Shown in pieces: positions 46,084-56,467 of a stretch of 63,238 bases of DNA. Below the pieces are notes generated by a model. The model was not told where the DNA came from, searched no databases, and saw only the letters and a list, made by a program, of their open reading frames with translations. The position numbers and the translations under genes were made by a program. The stretch is from positions 1 to 63,238 of the forward strand of contig JACCWE010000168.1 of assembly GCA_013697785.1 (NCBI GenBank). The letters are read 5' to 3'. The stretch comes from Gemmatimonadaceae bacterium. Lineage in GTDB: Bacteria > Gemmatimonadota > Gemmatimonadetes > Gemmatimonadales > Gemmatimonadaceae. Numbering within the stretch: position 1 is the first letter of the stretch; every line of letters starts with the position of its first letter.

Positions 46084-46177
46084 CACGGATCAGATCAATA
46101 AAAACGAATCGAATCATGTGCGAGCGAGACTCTCTCCCCGCGCCAGATTCGATCCGTCGTTGTTGCTCTGATCCGTG
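46084..46177. repeat. Nested inverted repeat flanking a terminator
   Basis: Perfect 11-bp inverted repeat CACGGATCAGA (46084-46094) and TCTGATCCGTG (46167-46177) enclosing the 12-bp terminator stem described separately. Together they could form one long two-tier hairpin, on RNA or as a cruciform. No target-site duplication or transposase is visible. Confidence 0.6.
46100..46157 (-). terminator. Rho-independent terminator of the receiver-GGDEF-GAF operon
   Basis: On the minus strand, ACGGATCGAATC pairs with GATTCGATTCGT (12 bp with one G-U) around a 30-base loop that itself contains GAGA/TCTC, followed at once by TTTTT. It starts about 50 bases after the GAF gene stop, as expected for that operon's end. 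Confidence 0.65.
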
Positions 46178-46205
46178 CTCGCCGTGCGCAGTGTACCATC
46201 CGCTG

Positions 46206-47012
46206 CTAGCCCTTCGCTTCCTCGCTCATCACTTCCATCGCGACCGACACCAGCCGCTCGAGCTCCTCATCCGCATGCGCCGGGAGGAGCGTCTCCGCCC
46301 ACATGTGATCCTCGGCGTTCGTGTAGCGGTCGAGGAGGCGGCGCACGAAGGCGACGAGCGTGATTCGCTGCAGCTCGCTACGGCGCTGCGCCTGCTCCTG
46401 CGATTTCTGCCCCGTGAGCAGCGTCTCGAAGCGGTGCGCGTTCCGGAGCGCGTTCGCGGTCAGCGATGCGATCACCTGGCAGAAGCGCACATCGCGATCG
46501 GCGAACGGCGCGGACTCACGCTCGGTGCGCAGGAAGATCGCGCCGATGACGGTGCCGCGCCAACGGATCGGCACCACCACGATCGAGCGTACGTTGCGGA
46601 GCGCGGCCATCATCTCGACGCCCTGATACATCGGGTGCGTGCTGGCGTCGGGGATGAACACCGTCTCGCCGCTCTGGAAGGCTCGCTTGAGCTCGGGATA
46701 GCGATCGAGATCGACGATCAGATTGCCCATCGACGGATCTTCGTACGTCGCCACGAGCCGCACACTCTGCGCATCGCCGGCGAGATAGATCGAACAGCGA
46801 TCGAGGCCGAAGGTCTCGCCGAGCTTACGGGCGATGGTACGAAGGATGTCGGTGAAGTGAAGTGAGGCGGAGATCTCGGTGAGAATGTCCACCACCGCGA
46901 CCAGATGGTCTCGCTCGCGCTCGAGCTCCGCGACTCGCGCGCGGAGCACGCTCGTCTCGTCAGCGGGACCGCGCTGCTCCTCCAACAACTGCTCCGCTCG
47001 CATGCTGATCAT
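46206..47012 (-). CDS. GAF-domain sensor protein
   Basis: Protein of 268 residues. An N-terminal coiled-coil (LRARVAELERERDHLVAVV) leads into a GAF domain (about 50-200) with LDRCSIYLAGDAQSVRLVATYED, SIVVVPIRWRGTVIGAIFL and FCQVIASLTANALRNAHRFE, the usual GAF landmarks, and then a helical tail. It lacks an output domain of its own, so it probably works through the GGDEF partner whose gene it overlaps by 53 bases. A second ATG three codons in is an alternative start. Confidence 0.82.
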   Translation of the reverse strand: MISMRAEQLLEEQRGPADETSVLRARVAELERERDHLVAVVDILTEISASLHFTDILRTIARKLGETFGLDRCSIYLAGDAQSVRLVATYEDPSMGNLIVDLDRYPELKRAFQSGETVFIPDASTHPMYQGVEMMAALRNVRSIVVVPIRWRGTVIGAIFLRTERESAPFADRDVRFCQVIASLTANALRNAHRFETLLTGQKSQEQAQRRSELQRITLVAFVRRLLDRYTNAEDHMWAETLLPAHADEELERLVSVAMEVMSEEAKG

Positions 47013-48015
47013 CGACTTCCTTCACGTTCGCGTTGAATTCATCGTCGCCGTAGCGGACGACTCGATTTCGTCCCGTCGACTTTGCGACATAGAGCGCATC
47101 ATCGGCCGCCTTCACCAGCAGCTGTCGCGTGTGAATGCGGGGATTAGGCCATCCGGCGACGCCGACGCTGATCGTGCACTCGAGCGAACCGTCGCCGTAT
47201 TCGAACCGATGCGCCTCTACCTCCTGACGCGCGCGGTTGGCGAAGGTCACCCCGGCATCGGCCACGGTCCCCGGCAGGAGGACCATGAATTCCTCTCCGC
47301 CGTAACGGCCGATCCGGTCGATGTCGCGCGCCACGTGCTTGAGGAGCTGCGCGAACTGCTCGAGGACGACGTCCCCGGCCTGGTGCCCGTGGGTGTCGTT
47401 GACCCGCTTGAAGTGGTCGATGTCGAACATGAGGAGCGTGAGCGGCTCGTAGAGACGAGTCGAGTGCTCGAACATATAGTCGAGCGTCTCGTCGAGATGG
47501 CGGCGGTTGAAGACGCCCGTGAGCGCGTCGGTGACGGCCATCTCCGCGAGCTGCTCGTTCTTGCCGGCGAGCTCGTTGTTCACACCCGCGAGCTCCGCGT
47601 TCTTGGCCGCCAGCTCGTCCTGCACCCGCTTCATGCGGAGCGCCGCGGTCATCCGCGCCTGGAGCTCGGGATAGTTGATCGGCTTCGTGATGTAGTCGTC
47701 GGCGCCCGAATCGAGCCCCGTCACCTTGCTCTGCGTGGTGTCGAGGGCGGTCTGCATGATGATCGGGATGTACGGCAGCGACCCATCGCCCTTGATGCGG
47801 CGCGCGACTTCGTTGCCGTCCATCCGCGGCATCATCACGTCGAGCAGGATCAGATCCGGAGGCTGTTTCGCGACGAGCTTGAGTGCGGTCTCGCCATCCG
47901 AGGCCGTGATCGTGCGATAGCCGAGCGCCTCAAGCCTCACCTTGAGGACCTCAATGTTGTCCGGGTGATCGTCGACGATGAGAATCAGCGGCTTCGGCTG
48001 TTCCTCAGTGGCCAT
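46960..48015 (-). CDS. PleD-like response regulator with diguanylate cyclase domain
   Basis: Protein of 351 residues: receiver domain (acidic pair D15/D16, phospho-acceptor D59 in LILLDVMMPRMDG, K111), coiled-coil linker with repeats (AAKNAELAGVNNELAGKNEQ), and a GGDEF domain with active-site GGEEF at 239-243 and an RxxD inhibitory site at R230-D233. It should make cyclic di-GMP when phosphorylated and be feedback-inhibited. Its start overlaps the upstream receiver gene by 11 bases and its end overlaps the GAF gene. No histidine kinase is in the window. Confidence 0.93.
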   Translation of the reverse strand: MATEEQPKPLILIVDDHPDNIEVLKVRLEALGYRTITASDGETALKLVAKQPPDLILLDVMMPRMDGNEVARRIKGDGSLPYIPIIMQTALDTTQSKVTGLDSGADDYITKPINYPELQARMTAALRMKRVQDELAAKNAELAGVNNELAGKNEQLAEMAVTDALTGVFNRRHLDETLDYMFEHSTRLYEPLTLLMFDIDHFKRVNDTHGHQAGDVVLEQFAQLLKHVARDIDRIGRYGGEEFMVLLPGTVADAGVTFANRARQEVEAHRFEYGDGSLECTISVGVAGWPNPRIHTRQLLVKAADDALYVAKSTGRNRVVRYGDDEFNANVKEVDDQHASGAVVGGAARSR

Positions 48016-48394
48016 TGCCCTTTCCGATGAACTTCTCGACTTCGCTCACCACGGCCTTGGGCTCGCACGGCTTCGCGAGGTAGCTGTCGCAGCCGACCTC
48101 CATCGCCTTCTCGCGATCAGATGCGAGCGCGTGCGCGGTGAGCGCGATGATCGGGATGCCGCGCGTCTCGGGGTCGCGCTTGAGCACCTGCGTCGCCTCC
48201 CAGCCATCGATGACGGGGATCGAGATGTCCATCAGAATCAGGTCCGGGTGCTCGGCGCGCGCCTTGGCGATCCCTTCCTCGCCATTGAGTGCTTCCATGA
48301 CGGTATATCCGAAGTGCTGCAGGATGGTCGAGTAGACGATGCGGTTGTCTTCATTGTCCTCGACCAGAAGTACAGTCTTACCACCGATGCTCAT
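48005..48394 (-). CDS. Single-domain response regulator
   Basis: Stand-alone receiver of 129 residues: VLLVEDNEDNRIVYS (acidic pair), phospho-acceptor in LILMDISIPVIDGWEA, ALTAHA and the late lysine in YLAKPCEPKAV. It is the CheY/DivK type, passing phosphate between proteins rather than binding DNA. The start is ATG at 48394, preceded by GAGGAG; the upstream frame extension is not supported. First gene of the receiver-GGDEF-GAF operon. Its leader contains a small ACCCC/GGGGT hairpin at 48405-48418, just before the ribosome site. Confidence 0.92.
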   Translation of the reverse strand: MSIGGKTVLLVEDNEDNRIVYSTILQHFGYTVMEALNGEEGIAKARAEHPDLILMDISIPVIDGWEATQVLKRDPETRGIPIIALTAHALASDREKAMEVGCDSYLAKPCEPKAVVSEVEKFIGKGNGH

Positions 48395-48619
48395 GCATCT
48401 CCTCACCCCGAGCGGGGTCCCGGGCACGTTGCGCGGAAGAGGGAAACCGGATTTGGTGCTGCGCTCGGGATTCGAGGCCCAAAGCGTGCACACGTCGACT
48501 GTACCCCGACAGCTGGCAAACGTGTTCACCAGGCACGGGGCAAGTCGAACGTAGGGGTGTGGTCAGCAAGATTCTTACCATTGGGGGCACGCGTGAGAGC
48601 CCCGTAACCGGAGTTTGTC

Positions 48620-49042
48620 ATGGCCCGAACAACTGAATTCTCGAGTGTACGTTCCGCGGGCACGTCCCCGCGCGCGCGACAGGCGGACGCGGACGCCGAC
48701 GCCTCCCTCGACTCCGTCGCGTCGGCGAAGCCGCGCGGCAAGAGCTACTCGAACAGTATGGAGATGAAGCACGCGGCCATCTTCGGCGCCGGCATCGCGC
48801 TCGGTGCGCTCATCGGTGCGGGCGCGGCGCTCCTCTTCGCACCACAGAGCGGCGAAGAAACGCGCGATCTGATCAGTGATCGCGCCCGCGGCTTTGGCAG
48901 CCGCATCGGTGATCGCATCGACGACGCCCGTGGCGACCTCGGCTGGTACATGAAGCGTGGTCGGCGGAAGATGCGCCGCGGCGCCGAGCGTGGCCGATGG
49001 GCCGGGCAGGATCTCGCCGATCGCGTGCGAAAAGGCTGGTAG
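48620..49042 (+). CDS. YtxH-domain membrane-anchored protein
   Basis: Protein of 140 residues with one membrane segment (AAIFGAGIALGALIGAGAALLFAP) followed by SGEETRDLI, the YtxH signature, and a basic amphipathic C-terminal tail (RRKMRRGAERGRWAG). The first 45 residues are hydrophilic and disordered. YtxH proteins are small stress-associated membrane proteins of unknown mechanism. It is divergent from the receiver operon across a 225-base spacer. Confidence 0.78.
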   Translation: MARTTEFSSVRSAGTSPRARQADADADASLDSVASAKPRGKSYSNSMEMKHAAIFGAGIALGALIGAGAALLFAPQSGEETRDLISDRARGFGSRIGDRIDDARGDLGWYMKRGRRKMRRGAERGRWAGQDLADRVRKGW

Positions 49043-49063
49043 CGCGGCGGTCTAACGCGTGCG

Positions 49064-49837
49064 CTACTTGAGCTTGGCCAGCTCGTCCTGCGCTTCTCTC
49101 TTGTAGTGCGCGTCGTTGTAGTCCGTGATCGGCCCATCGATCACGGCCTGGAACTGAACTTTCGCCTTCTCGCGGTCGCCTGGCTTGTTGCGGTCGCGAT
49201 AGACCTCGGCGAGATCGAGATGGTGCGTAATGCGCACGGGGTCGAGCGCCACCGCCCGCTCCATGTAACGCACCGCCTCGGCCCAGCTCGCGGTGCCGAA
49301 GATGTCGCCGCCGAGGAAGTTCTTGGCCATGAAGCGGGAGAAGCCGCTCAGGCGCATGATCTCGGCGTTCCATCTACCCATCACGTGATTCGCGCCCGCG
49401 TGTACCGAGTCGAGTCGCAGCGTCTCCATCGCTTCGGTGCGCACGTCCTTCGCGAAGCGAACGCGCTCCTTCTTGCCAACTGAGAGCGCGACCCTGCCGA
49501 CTGCGCGCGCCACGCTGAAGTGCGCTTCTGGATCGGTGGGCTTGAGAGCAACGGCCTTCGTCGCCAGATCCTTCGCCTCGGCGTAGAGGTCCTTCTGCTT
49601 GTCCTTGTCGGGCTCGTACTCGCCCAGGTCGACGAGCGTGCGCGAGGCCTTCCAGTACGCTTCCTCGTCGGTGGAATCCGTGGCGATCGCGGATTTGTAG
49701 TCGGCCAGTGCGGCGCTCGCATTGAGCGCGACGGCGGCCTTGTCGCCGGCGGCTACATGCTCCGTGGCGCTTTGAGCTGATGCGACGCTCGCGATGACTG
49801 AGGCCGCGACGGTTACTGCGAGGTAGCGAATCAGCAT
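49064..49837 (-). CDS. Secreted TPR-like protein
   Basis: Protein of 257 residues with a signal peptide (LAVTVAASVIASVASA) and helical repeats: NASAALADYKSAIATDSTDE, AYWKASRTLVDLGEY, AVALKPTDPEAHFSVARAVGR and AVALDPVRITHHLDLAEVYRD. The pattern resembles bacterial relatives of the regulator-of-microtubule-dynamics family, whose bacterial role is unknown. It would act in the periplasm. Confidence 0.72.
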   Translation of the reverse strand: MLIRYLAVTVAASVIASVASAQSATEHVAAGDKAAVALNASAALADYKSAIATDSTDEEAYWKASRTLVDLGEYEPDKDKQKDLYAEAKDLATKAVALKPTDPEAHFSVARAVGRVALSVGKKERVRFAKDVRTEAMETLRLDSVHAGANHVMGRWNAEIMRLSGFSRFMAKNFLGGDIFGTASWAEAVRYMERAVALDPVRITHHLDLAEVYRDRNKPGDREKAKVQFQAVIDGPITDYNDAHYKREAQDELAKLK

Positions 49838-49973
49838 GGAAGATCCGACATTGGGGTCGTCTCGGAAAGCGGAGACGTGATTTTCGCGAACGATGGTGGA
49901 AGTGGCACCAGAGCATCAACGCGCGCGACTGCGCCTTCGCTGACGAAGGTAGAGATACCCCACAACCCGGTCA

Positions 49974-51305
49974 ATGCTCGCCATACGACTGATCGAACGA
50001 AAGCGTGATGGCGGGCGGATAGGGCCCGGCGAGTGGCGTGCGCTGCTCGGCGCGTATGTGGCGGGGCACGTGCCGGACTATCAGATGGCGGCGTTTCTGA
50101 TGTCGGTTTATCTGCGCGGGCTCGACCGAGACGAGATGGCGGCGCTCACTGACGCGATGCTGCGCAGCGGCGGCGCACTCGATCTCAGCACGATAGCTGC
50201 TCCTCGCATCGACAAACACTCGACCGGCGGCGTGGGCGACAAGGTCTCGCTCGTTCTCGCGCCACTGGTTGCGAGCGTCGGCATCGTGGTGCCGATGATG
50301 TCGGGGCGCGGACTCGGCCACACCGGCGGGACACTCGACAAGCTCGATGCGATTCCGGGCTTCCGAAGCGACCTTTCGCTCGCCGAGGCGCGCGCGCAGC
50401 TCGAGCGCATCGGCTGTGTGATGCTCGGGCAGACCGGCGAGATCGCGCCGGTGGACAAGAAGCTCTACGCGCTCCGCGATGCGACCGCGACCGTCGAGTC
50501 GATACCGCTGATCGCGTCCAGCATCATGAGCAAGAAGCTCGCGGAGGGACTCACGGGGCTGGTGCTCGATGTGAAGCGTGGATCGGGCTCGTTTCTCACC
50601 ACGCTCGAGCGCGGAATCGAGCTGGCGGAAACGATGATCGCGCTCGGCGCGGCGCATGGATGCCCTGTGGTCGCGTTGTTGACGGCGATGGATCGTCCGC
50701 TTGGACGCGCGTGCGGAAATGCGCTCGAGACAGAGGAGGCGATTCAGGCGTTGAAGGGAGACGGGCCCGCGGACTTGATGGAGGTGACCTACGCGCTCGG
50801 CGCGGAGATGCTGATCCTCGGGGGGTTGGCGCCCGATCGCGGATCGGCGATCGAGACGTTGAAGGGCGCGGTGTCATCGGGGGCAGCGGCGGAGAAGCTG
50901 AAGGAGATCGTCGAGGCGCAGGGAGGCAATCCCGCGGTCGTCGACGATCCGGCGCTGCTGCCGCAGGCGGAGGCGATCGAGCTTTTTCGTGCGACGCGTC
51001 GGGGCTTCATCGCGCAAATCGAGCCGCGGGCAGTCGGGCGCGGAATCATCGCGTTGGGTGGCGGCCGGGCTACTATGGAGGACACTATAGACCCTGGCGT
51101 GGGCTTCGTGATCACTGTGAAGCCCGGCGACTGGGTGGAGGCGGGTGAGCCGATCGCGAGCGTTTTCGCGCGTGATGAGTCGGGGCTGCGCGCGGGGGCG
51201 GGCGCATTGCGCGACGCGATACGAATTGCGGATGAGGCGGAGCCGCCACTCGCGCTCATATCGCATCGGGTGACTCGGGAGGGGGTGGAGGCGTATGCGA
51301 GCTGA
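49974..51305 (+). CDS. Thymidine/pyrimidine-nucleoside phosphorylase
   Basis: Phosphorolytic enzyme of 443 residues. DKHSTGGVGDKVSLVLAP (phosphate site), MMSGRGLGHTGGTLDKLDAIPG and SIMSKKLAEGLTGLVLDVKRGSG are the family signatures, and the C-terminal lid region with VKPGDWVEAGEPIASVFA is intact. It splits thymidine, deoxyuridine or uridine into base and sugar phosphate. DeoA and Pdp types cannot be told apart here by eye. The next gene starts 11 bases before its stop. Confidence 0.93.
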   Translation: MLAIRLIERKRDGGRIGPGEWRALLGAYVAGHVPDYQMAAFLMSVYLRGLDRDEMAALTDAMLRSGGALDLSTIAAPRIDKHSTGGVGDKVSLVLAPLVASVGIVVPMMSGRGLGHTGGTLDKLDAIPGFRSDLSLAEARAQLERIGCVMLGQTGEIAPVDKKLYALRDATATVESIPLIASSIMSKKLAEGLTGLVLDVKRGSGSFLTTLERGIELAETMIALGAAHGCPVVALLTAMDRPLGRACGNALETEEAIQALKGDGPADLMEVTYALGAEMLILGGLAPDRGSAIETLKGAVSSGAAAEKLKEIVEAQGGNPAVVDDPALLPQAEAIELFRATRRGFIAQIEPRAVGRGIIALGGGRATMEDTIDPGVGFVITVKPGDWVEAGEPIASVFARDESGLRAGAGALRDAIRIADEAEPPLALISHRVTREGVEAYAS

Positions 51306-51882
51306 CCGGCGCGGTAGTGGATGGCGGATCGTTGTTCTTGCAGGCGGGCTGCTGTGCGCGGCTCTCGTGCGCGAAGCCGCGGCGAGCGACGATCCGCGCA
51401 TCGCGCGTATACGCTCGTGGTTCGCGGCAACGGAGAAGGCGCTCCCCCGTTATCGAATCGTGCGTAGAGATCTGGCGGAATTTTCGGCGCAGGGGGCCGT
51501 GCTCACGGCGTACTTCGCAGGCGATACGCTGAGAAAGCTGAACGGCGCCTATTACGCCGAGGGCAACCGCACGACGGACGACATCTACATTCGCGACGAT
51601 TCGGTGTATTTCGTCTCGCACATCGTGGGTAAATATTTTTTGTCGGTGGACGGGCAGCTCATCCACAGGGTGCAGTATCGGATGTACTTCGATCACGACT
51701 CGCTGATCCGGTGGATCGACACTACGGGAAAGGATCGTCCGCTGAAGACGGCCGAGGCGGATTCTGCTGCGCGGCGCGATCTGAACGTGGCGAGGATTCT
51801 GATCGAGTGCGCGAGGCTCGAGGGTCCGGCGCAATCGTGTCTGGTGCCGCGAGCGGACTCGGCGCCGCCGTTGGCGAAGTAG
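51295..51882 (+). CDS. Exported protein of unknown function
   Basis: Protein of 195 residues with an N-terminal signal (WRIVVLAGGLLCAALVREAAA). The mature part has several aromatic strands (DDIYIRDDSVYFVSHIVGKYF, LIHRVQYRMYFDHDSLIRWI) suggesting a beta-rich periplasmic fold. No known family recognised. It overlaps the end of the phosphorylase gene by 11 bases in another frame. Confidence 0.68.
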   Translation: MRADRRGSGWRIVVLAGGLLCAALVREAAASDDPRIARIRSWFAATEKALPRYRIVRRDLAEFSAQGAVLTAYFAGDTLRKLNGAYYAEGNRTTDDIYIRDDSVYFVSHIVGKYFLSVDGQLIHRVQYRMYFDHDSLIRWIDTTGKDRPLKTAEADSAARRDLNVARILIECARLEGPAQSCLVPRADSAPPLAK

Positions 51883-51901
51883 GGGCGAGGGGCGGCGCCA
51901 C

Positions 51902-52162
51902 ATGACGGGACCGTCGAATGTATCGGCGGGGCAATCCGCAAATGACAGGCGATTCCTCTATCGAGGCGCGTCCGCGTTCGCCGTCGTGTTCATGGCCGCG
52001 ATTGCGCTCGTCCAGCTTCGGGTGAACGGGACGCACGGGCTGAGGGACGGGACTTTCATTGGAGTCGATATTGCGGTTGGACTGATCGCGTTTCGGAGTG
52101 GGATGGTGATTGGCGGCGGATATCTGCGGCTCATGCGCGAGCGGCGCCGCCAGGGCTTGTGA
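51902..52162 (+). CDS. Small two-helix membrane protein
   Basis: Protein of 86 residues with hydrophobic segments AVVFMAAIALVQL and FIGVDIAVGLIAFRSGMVIGGGY and a basic C-terminus MRERRRQGL. Function unknown. It follows the previous gene by 19 bases on the same strand. Confidence 0.55.
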   Translation: MTGPSNVSAGQSANDRRFLYRGASAFAVVFMAAIALVQLRVNGTHGLRDGTFIGVDIAVGLIAFRSGMVIGGGYLRLMRERRRQGL

Positions 52163-52190
52163 GCAACGTTTGTGAATTCAGGTTGAGGCA

Positions 52191-52811
52191 ATGAGCAAAG
52201 TTTTTTTCGACGTCGGGATGTCACTGGACGGTTACATCGCAGGGCCGAATCGCGGGCCGAAGAATCCGCTGGGCGACGGCGGGCCCGCAATGCACGAATG
52301 GATCGTCAGGACCGCGACGTTCCGCGAGATCCAGCACCTGGGCGAAGGCGGCGAAACGGGAAGCGACGATGAGCGTGTCAAGCAGCTGTTCGGGCGTGCG
52401 GGCGCGCACGTGATGGGGCGGAACATGTTCGAAGAGGGCGAGGCAAACTGGCCGGAGGAGGCTCCGTTTCACGCACCGGTATTCGTGCTCACACACGACC
52501 AACGCGCGCCGTGGGTTCGAACGGGCGGCACGACGTTCTACTTCGTGACGGACGGAATCGAGAGCGCGCTCGCGCAGGCGAGGGCGGCGGCGCAGGGAAA
52601 GGACGTGCGCATCGCGGGCGGCGCCTATACGATCAAGGAGTATCTCCACGCGGGACACATCGACGAGTTCACGCTGCACCTCGCGCCGATGCTGCTGGGT
52701 GAAGGCGTGCGGCTGCTCGATCGGTTCAGCCGCGACAAGTTGAAGCTCGAGCAGGTCGATGCGACCGGCTCGGAGCTCGTGACGCACATCGGCTATCGCG
52801 TGGTACGCTGA
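52191..52811 (+). CDS. Dihydrofolate-reductase-fold protein (RibD C-terminal family)
   Basis: Protein of 206 residues. MSKVFFDVGMSLDGYIAGP is the family's first strand and loop, HVMGRNMFEEGE the cofactor-site segment, PVFVLTHDQRAPW and IAGGAYTIKEYLHAGHIDEF the second half, ending with LLGEGVRLLDRF. These are NADPH-dependent reductases of the YyaP/YwjB type with unknown substrates; a role in folate or riboflavin synthesis is possible but unproven. Last gene of the phosphorylase run. Confidence 0.85.
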   Translation: MSKVFFDVGMSLDGYIAGPNRGPKNPLGDGGPAMHEWIVRTATFREIQHLGEGGETGSDDERVKQLFGRAGAHVMGRNMFEEGEANWPEEAPFHAPVFVLTHDQRAPWVRTGGTTFYFVTDGIESALAQARAAAQGKDVRIAGGAYTIKEYLHAGHIDEFTLHLAPMLLGEGVRLLDRFSRDKLKLEQVDATGSELVTHIGYRVVR

Positions 52812-52891
52812 GGCATTAGTCGGCGGGGATCGTTGAACGACGCGGAGTACTGATCGCTGCGACTGGCCACGCCATGCTTCCGTCCACCAAC

Positions 52892-52925
52892 AAAAAAGCG
52901 GCGCGACTATTTCAGTCGCGCCGCC
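52892..52925 (-). terminator. Strong rho-independent terminator after gyrB
   Basis: On the minus strand: 11-bp perfect stem GCGGCGCGACT/AGTCGCGCCGC with a 5-base loop, followed by TTTTTT. It lies about 28 bases past the gyrB stop and closes the enoyl-CoA hydratase-recF-dciA-gyrB run. It may also stop plus-strand transcription from the reductase gene. Confidence 0.88.
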
Positions 52926-52952
52926 TATTTGCCCCGGGAAACATCTCGAATT

Positions 52953-54956
<2,004 letters not shown>

Positions 54957-54958
54957 TT

Positions 54959-54986
54959 AATTTACTCCAAATTCCTTCCAATTCAA
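54959..54986 (-). promoter_or_regulatory. Possible gyrB promoter
   Basis: TTGAAT and TAAATT with a 16-base spacer on the minus strand, in the most AT-rich stretch of the recF-gyrB region and about 72 bases before the gyrB start. It would let gyrB be expressed apart from the upstream genes. Confidence 0.42.
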
Positions 54987-54990
54987 GCAG

Positions 54991-55320
54991 TTAGCCCATG
55001 AGTCGCCAGTGAATCCTGGCCACCTTTCCGGCTGTCCTTCCCTCATTGATCGCGATGAGCAGCTGCGGCTCCATTAACGAAAGCTCACTCATCCATGAGC
55101 TCGTCTTCACGGCGACGAAAAGCGTCCCGTCGCGCGTGATCATGATCGGCTCCGTCACCGCCGAAATCTGCTCGCCGACCAGCGCCGGCCACTCGGGAAC
55201 GACACGCGCTTGCTCCACGCGCCCGCCGTCCTTCGTCGTCGACATGAAGCTCGCGAGCACGTCCGACATCTTCTCGGGCTTCCGCGACGAACGCTTCACT
55301 TGCGTCGTCTCATTCGCCAT
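54991..55320 (-). CDS. dciA: DciA-family (DUF721) helicase-loader-like protein
   Basis: Protein of 109 residues. The DUF721 core runs from VLASFM through WPALVGEQISAVTEPIMITRDGTLFVAVKTSSWMSELSL. DciA is the ancestral loader of the replicative helicase DnaB and commonly sits beside recF and gyrB, as here. Its start overlaps the recF end by 11 bases. Confidence 0.85.
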   Translation of the reverse strand: MANETTQVKRSSRKPEKMSDVLASFMSTTKDGGRVEQARVVPEWPALVGEQISAVTEPIMITRDGTLFVAVKTSSWMSELSLMEPQLLIAINEGRTAGKVARIHWRLMG

Positions 55321-56467
55321 CTCGCGCGAGCACGCCGGCGTTCACCTGCCAGCGCTCGAGCCGCGTGAACGCCTCCGGAATGTCGGCATCGCGCGGTACT
55401 GCGACGATCGTCTGTCCACGCTCCTCGTTCGAAAGCAGCTCGAGAATGCGCGCCGCCCGCCGCGCATCGAGCTCCGCGAACGGATCGTCGAGCAGCACGA
55501 GCGGCTCCGCGCGCGTCGCTTCGCGCAGCGTCGCCGCCTCGAGCAGCCGGAGCGCGATCGCCGCCGTGCGCTGCTGCCCCGCGGATCCGTAGGTGCGCAG
55601 CTCGCGCCCGTCGAGCGAGAGATCGAGATCGTCGCGATGCGGTCCCGCGTGCGTGATCCCGCGCTTCACGTCGATCGGCCGCTTCTTCTCGAGCGCCGCG
55701 AGCAGCGCCGGCTCCGCGTCATCACGCGTTGCGTCGAGCGAGCTCGCGTAGCGCATCGCCGTCGCCCCGCGCTCGCCGATCGCATCGCAGCGCGCCGCGT
55801 ACTGCCCGGCGTACGTGTTCGCCCACTCCTGTCGCGCCGAGAAGATGATCGCGCCGTTGTGCGCGAGCGCGGGCTCCCACACAGCTGCGCATGCCTCGCG
55901 CGCCGCGTGGTTGAGCCGCACCTCGCGCATCGCCGCGTTGCGGCGCGAGAGCGCGCCTCGGTAGCGCTGCAGCGCGAGCAGGTACGGGCGTGAGCTGAGC
56001 GCGAGCATCACGTCGAGAAAGCGTCTGCGCTCCACCGGCGCGCCCGCGACGAGCACCGCATCGCGCGGAGAGAAGATCACCGCGGGAAAGGCGCCGAGCG
56101 CGTCGGCCATGCGCTCGGGCTCCGCGCCGTCGAGCATGATCTTCTTGCGACGGCCCAGTCTGTCGAAGCCGACGGCGACATCGTGCGCGCGCGCGCCCTC
56201 GATCGTGGCCGCGAGGTGAAAGCCCGTCTCGCCGAAGGAGACGAGCTCCGCGTCCTGCGCGCCGCGCAGCGATCGCAGCAGCCGCAGATAGTAGATGGCC
56301 TCGAGAAAGTTGGTCTTGCCCTGACCGTTCTCGCCGACCAGCGCGAGCCCCGCCGCCGGGAGATCGAGCTCCGTTCGCTTGATGTTTCGGAAGGCGCGGA
56401 TCGAGAGATGCCTGAGCGCGCTGTGCGCGACCGGCTGGTCCGCCACCGCGCTCACCGCAGACGTCAC
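55310..56467 (-). CDS. recF: DNA replication and repair protein RecF
   Basis: SMC-like ATPase of 385 residues that helps load RecA at gaps. N-terminal HLSIRAFRNIKRTELDLP, Walker A GENGQGKTN (45-53), then RRKKIMLDG and VEVIFSP-type text (here AVIFSPRDAVLVAGAP), signature YGSAGQQRTAAIALRL and Walker B PLVLLDDPFAELDARR. GTG start at 56467 overlaps the enoyl-CoA hydratase stop (GTGA). Confidence 0.95.
   Translation of the reverse strand: MTSAVSAVADQPVAHSALRHLSIRAFRNIKRTELDLPAAGLALVGENGQGKTNFLEAIYYLRLLRSLRGAQDAELVSFGETGFHLAATIEGARAHDVAVGFDRLGRRKKIMLDGAEPERMADALGAFPAVIFSPRDAVLVAGAPVERRRFLDVMLALSSRPYLLALQRYRGALSRRNAAMREVRLNHAAREACAAVWEPALAHNGAIIFSARQEWANTYAGQYAARCDAIGERGATAMRYASSLDATRDDAEPALLAALEKKRPIDVKRGITHAGPHRDDLDLSLDGRELRTYGSAGQQRTAAIALRLLEAATLREATRAEPLVLLDDPFAELDARRAARILELLSNEERGQTIVAVPRDADIPEAFTRLERWQVNAGVLARDGE

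Noticed and set aside
46084-46177. tRNA-like element (GATTCGATCC resembles a T loop)
   Set aside because: No complementary T-stem, acceptor stem or anticodon arm; the bases form a terminator stem instead.
48395-48619. Possible cyclic di-GMP (GEMM) riboswitch upstream of the GGDEF operon
   Set aside because: Contains GGCAAAC-like text, but on the wrong strand and without the tetraloop and GGGACGCAAAGCC segment of the known motif.
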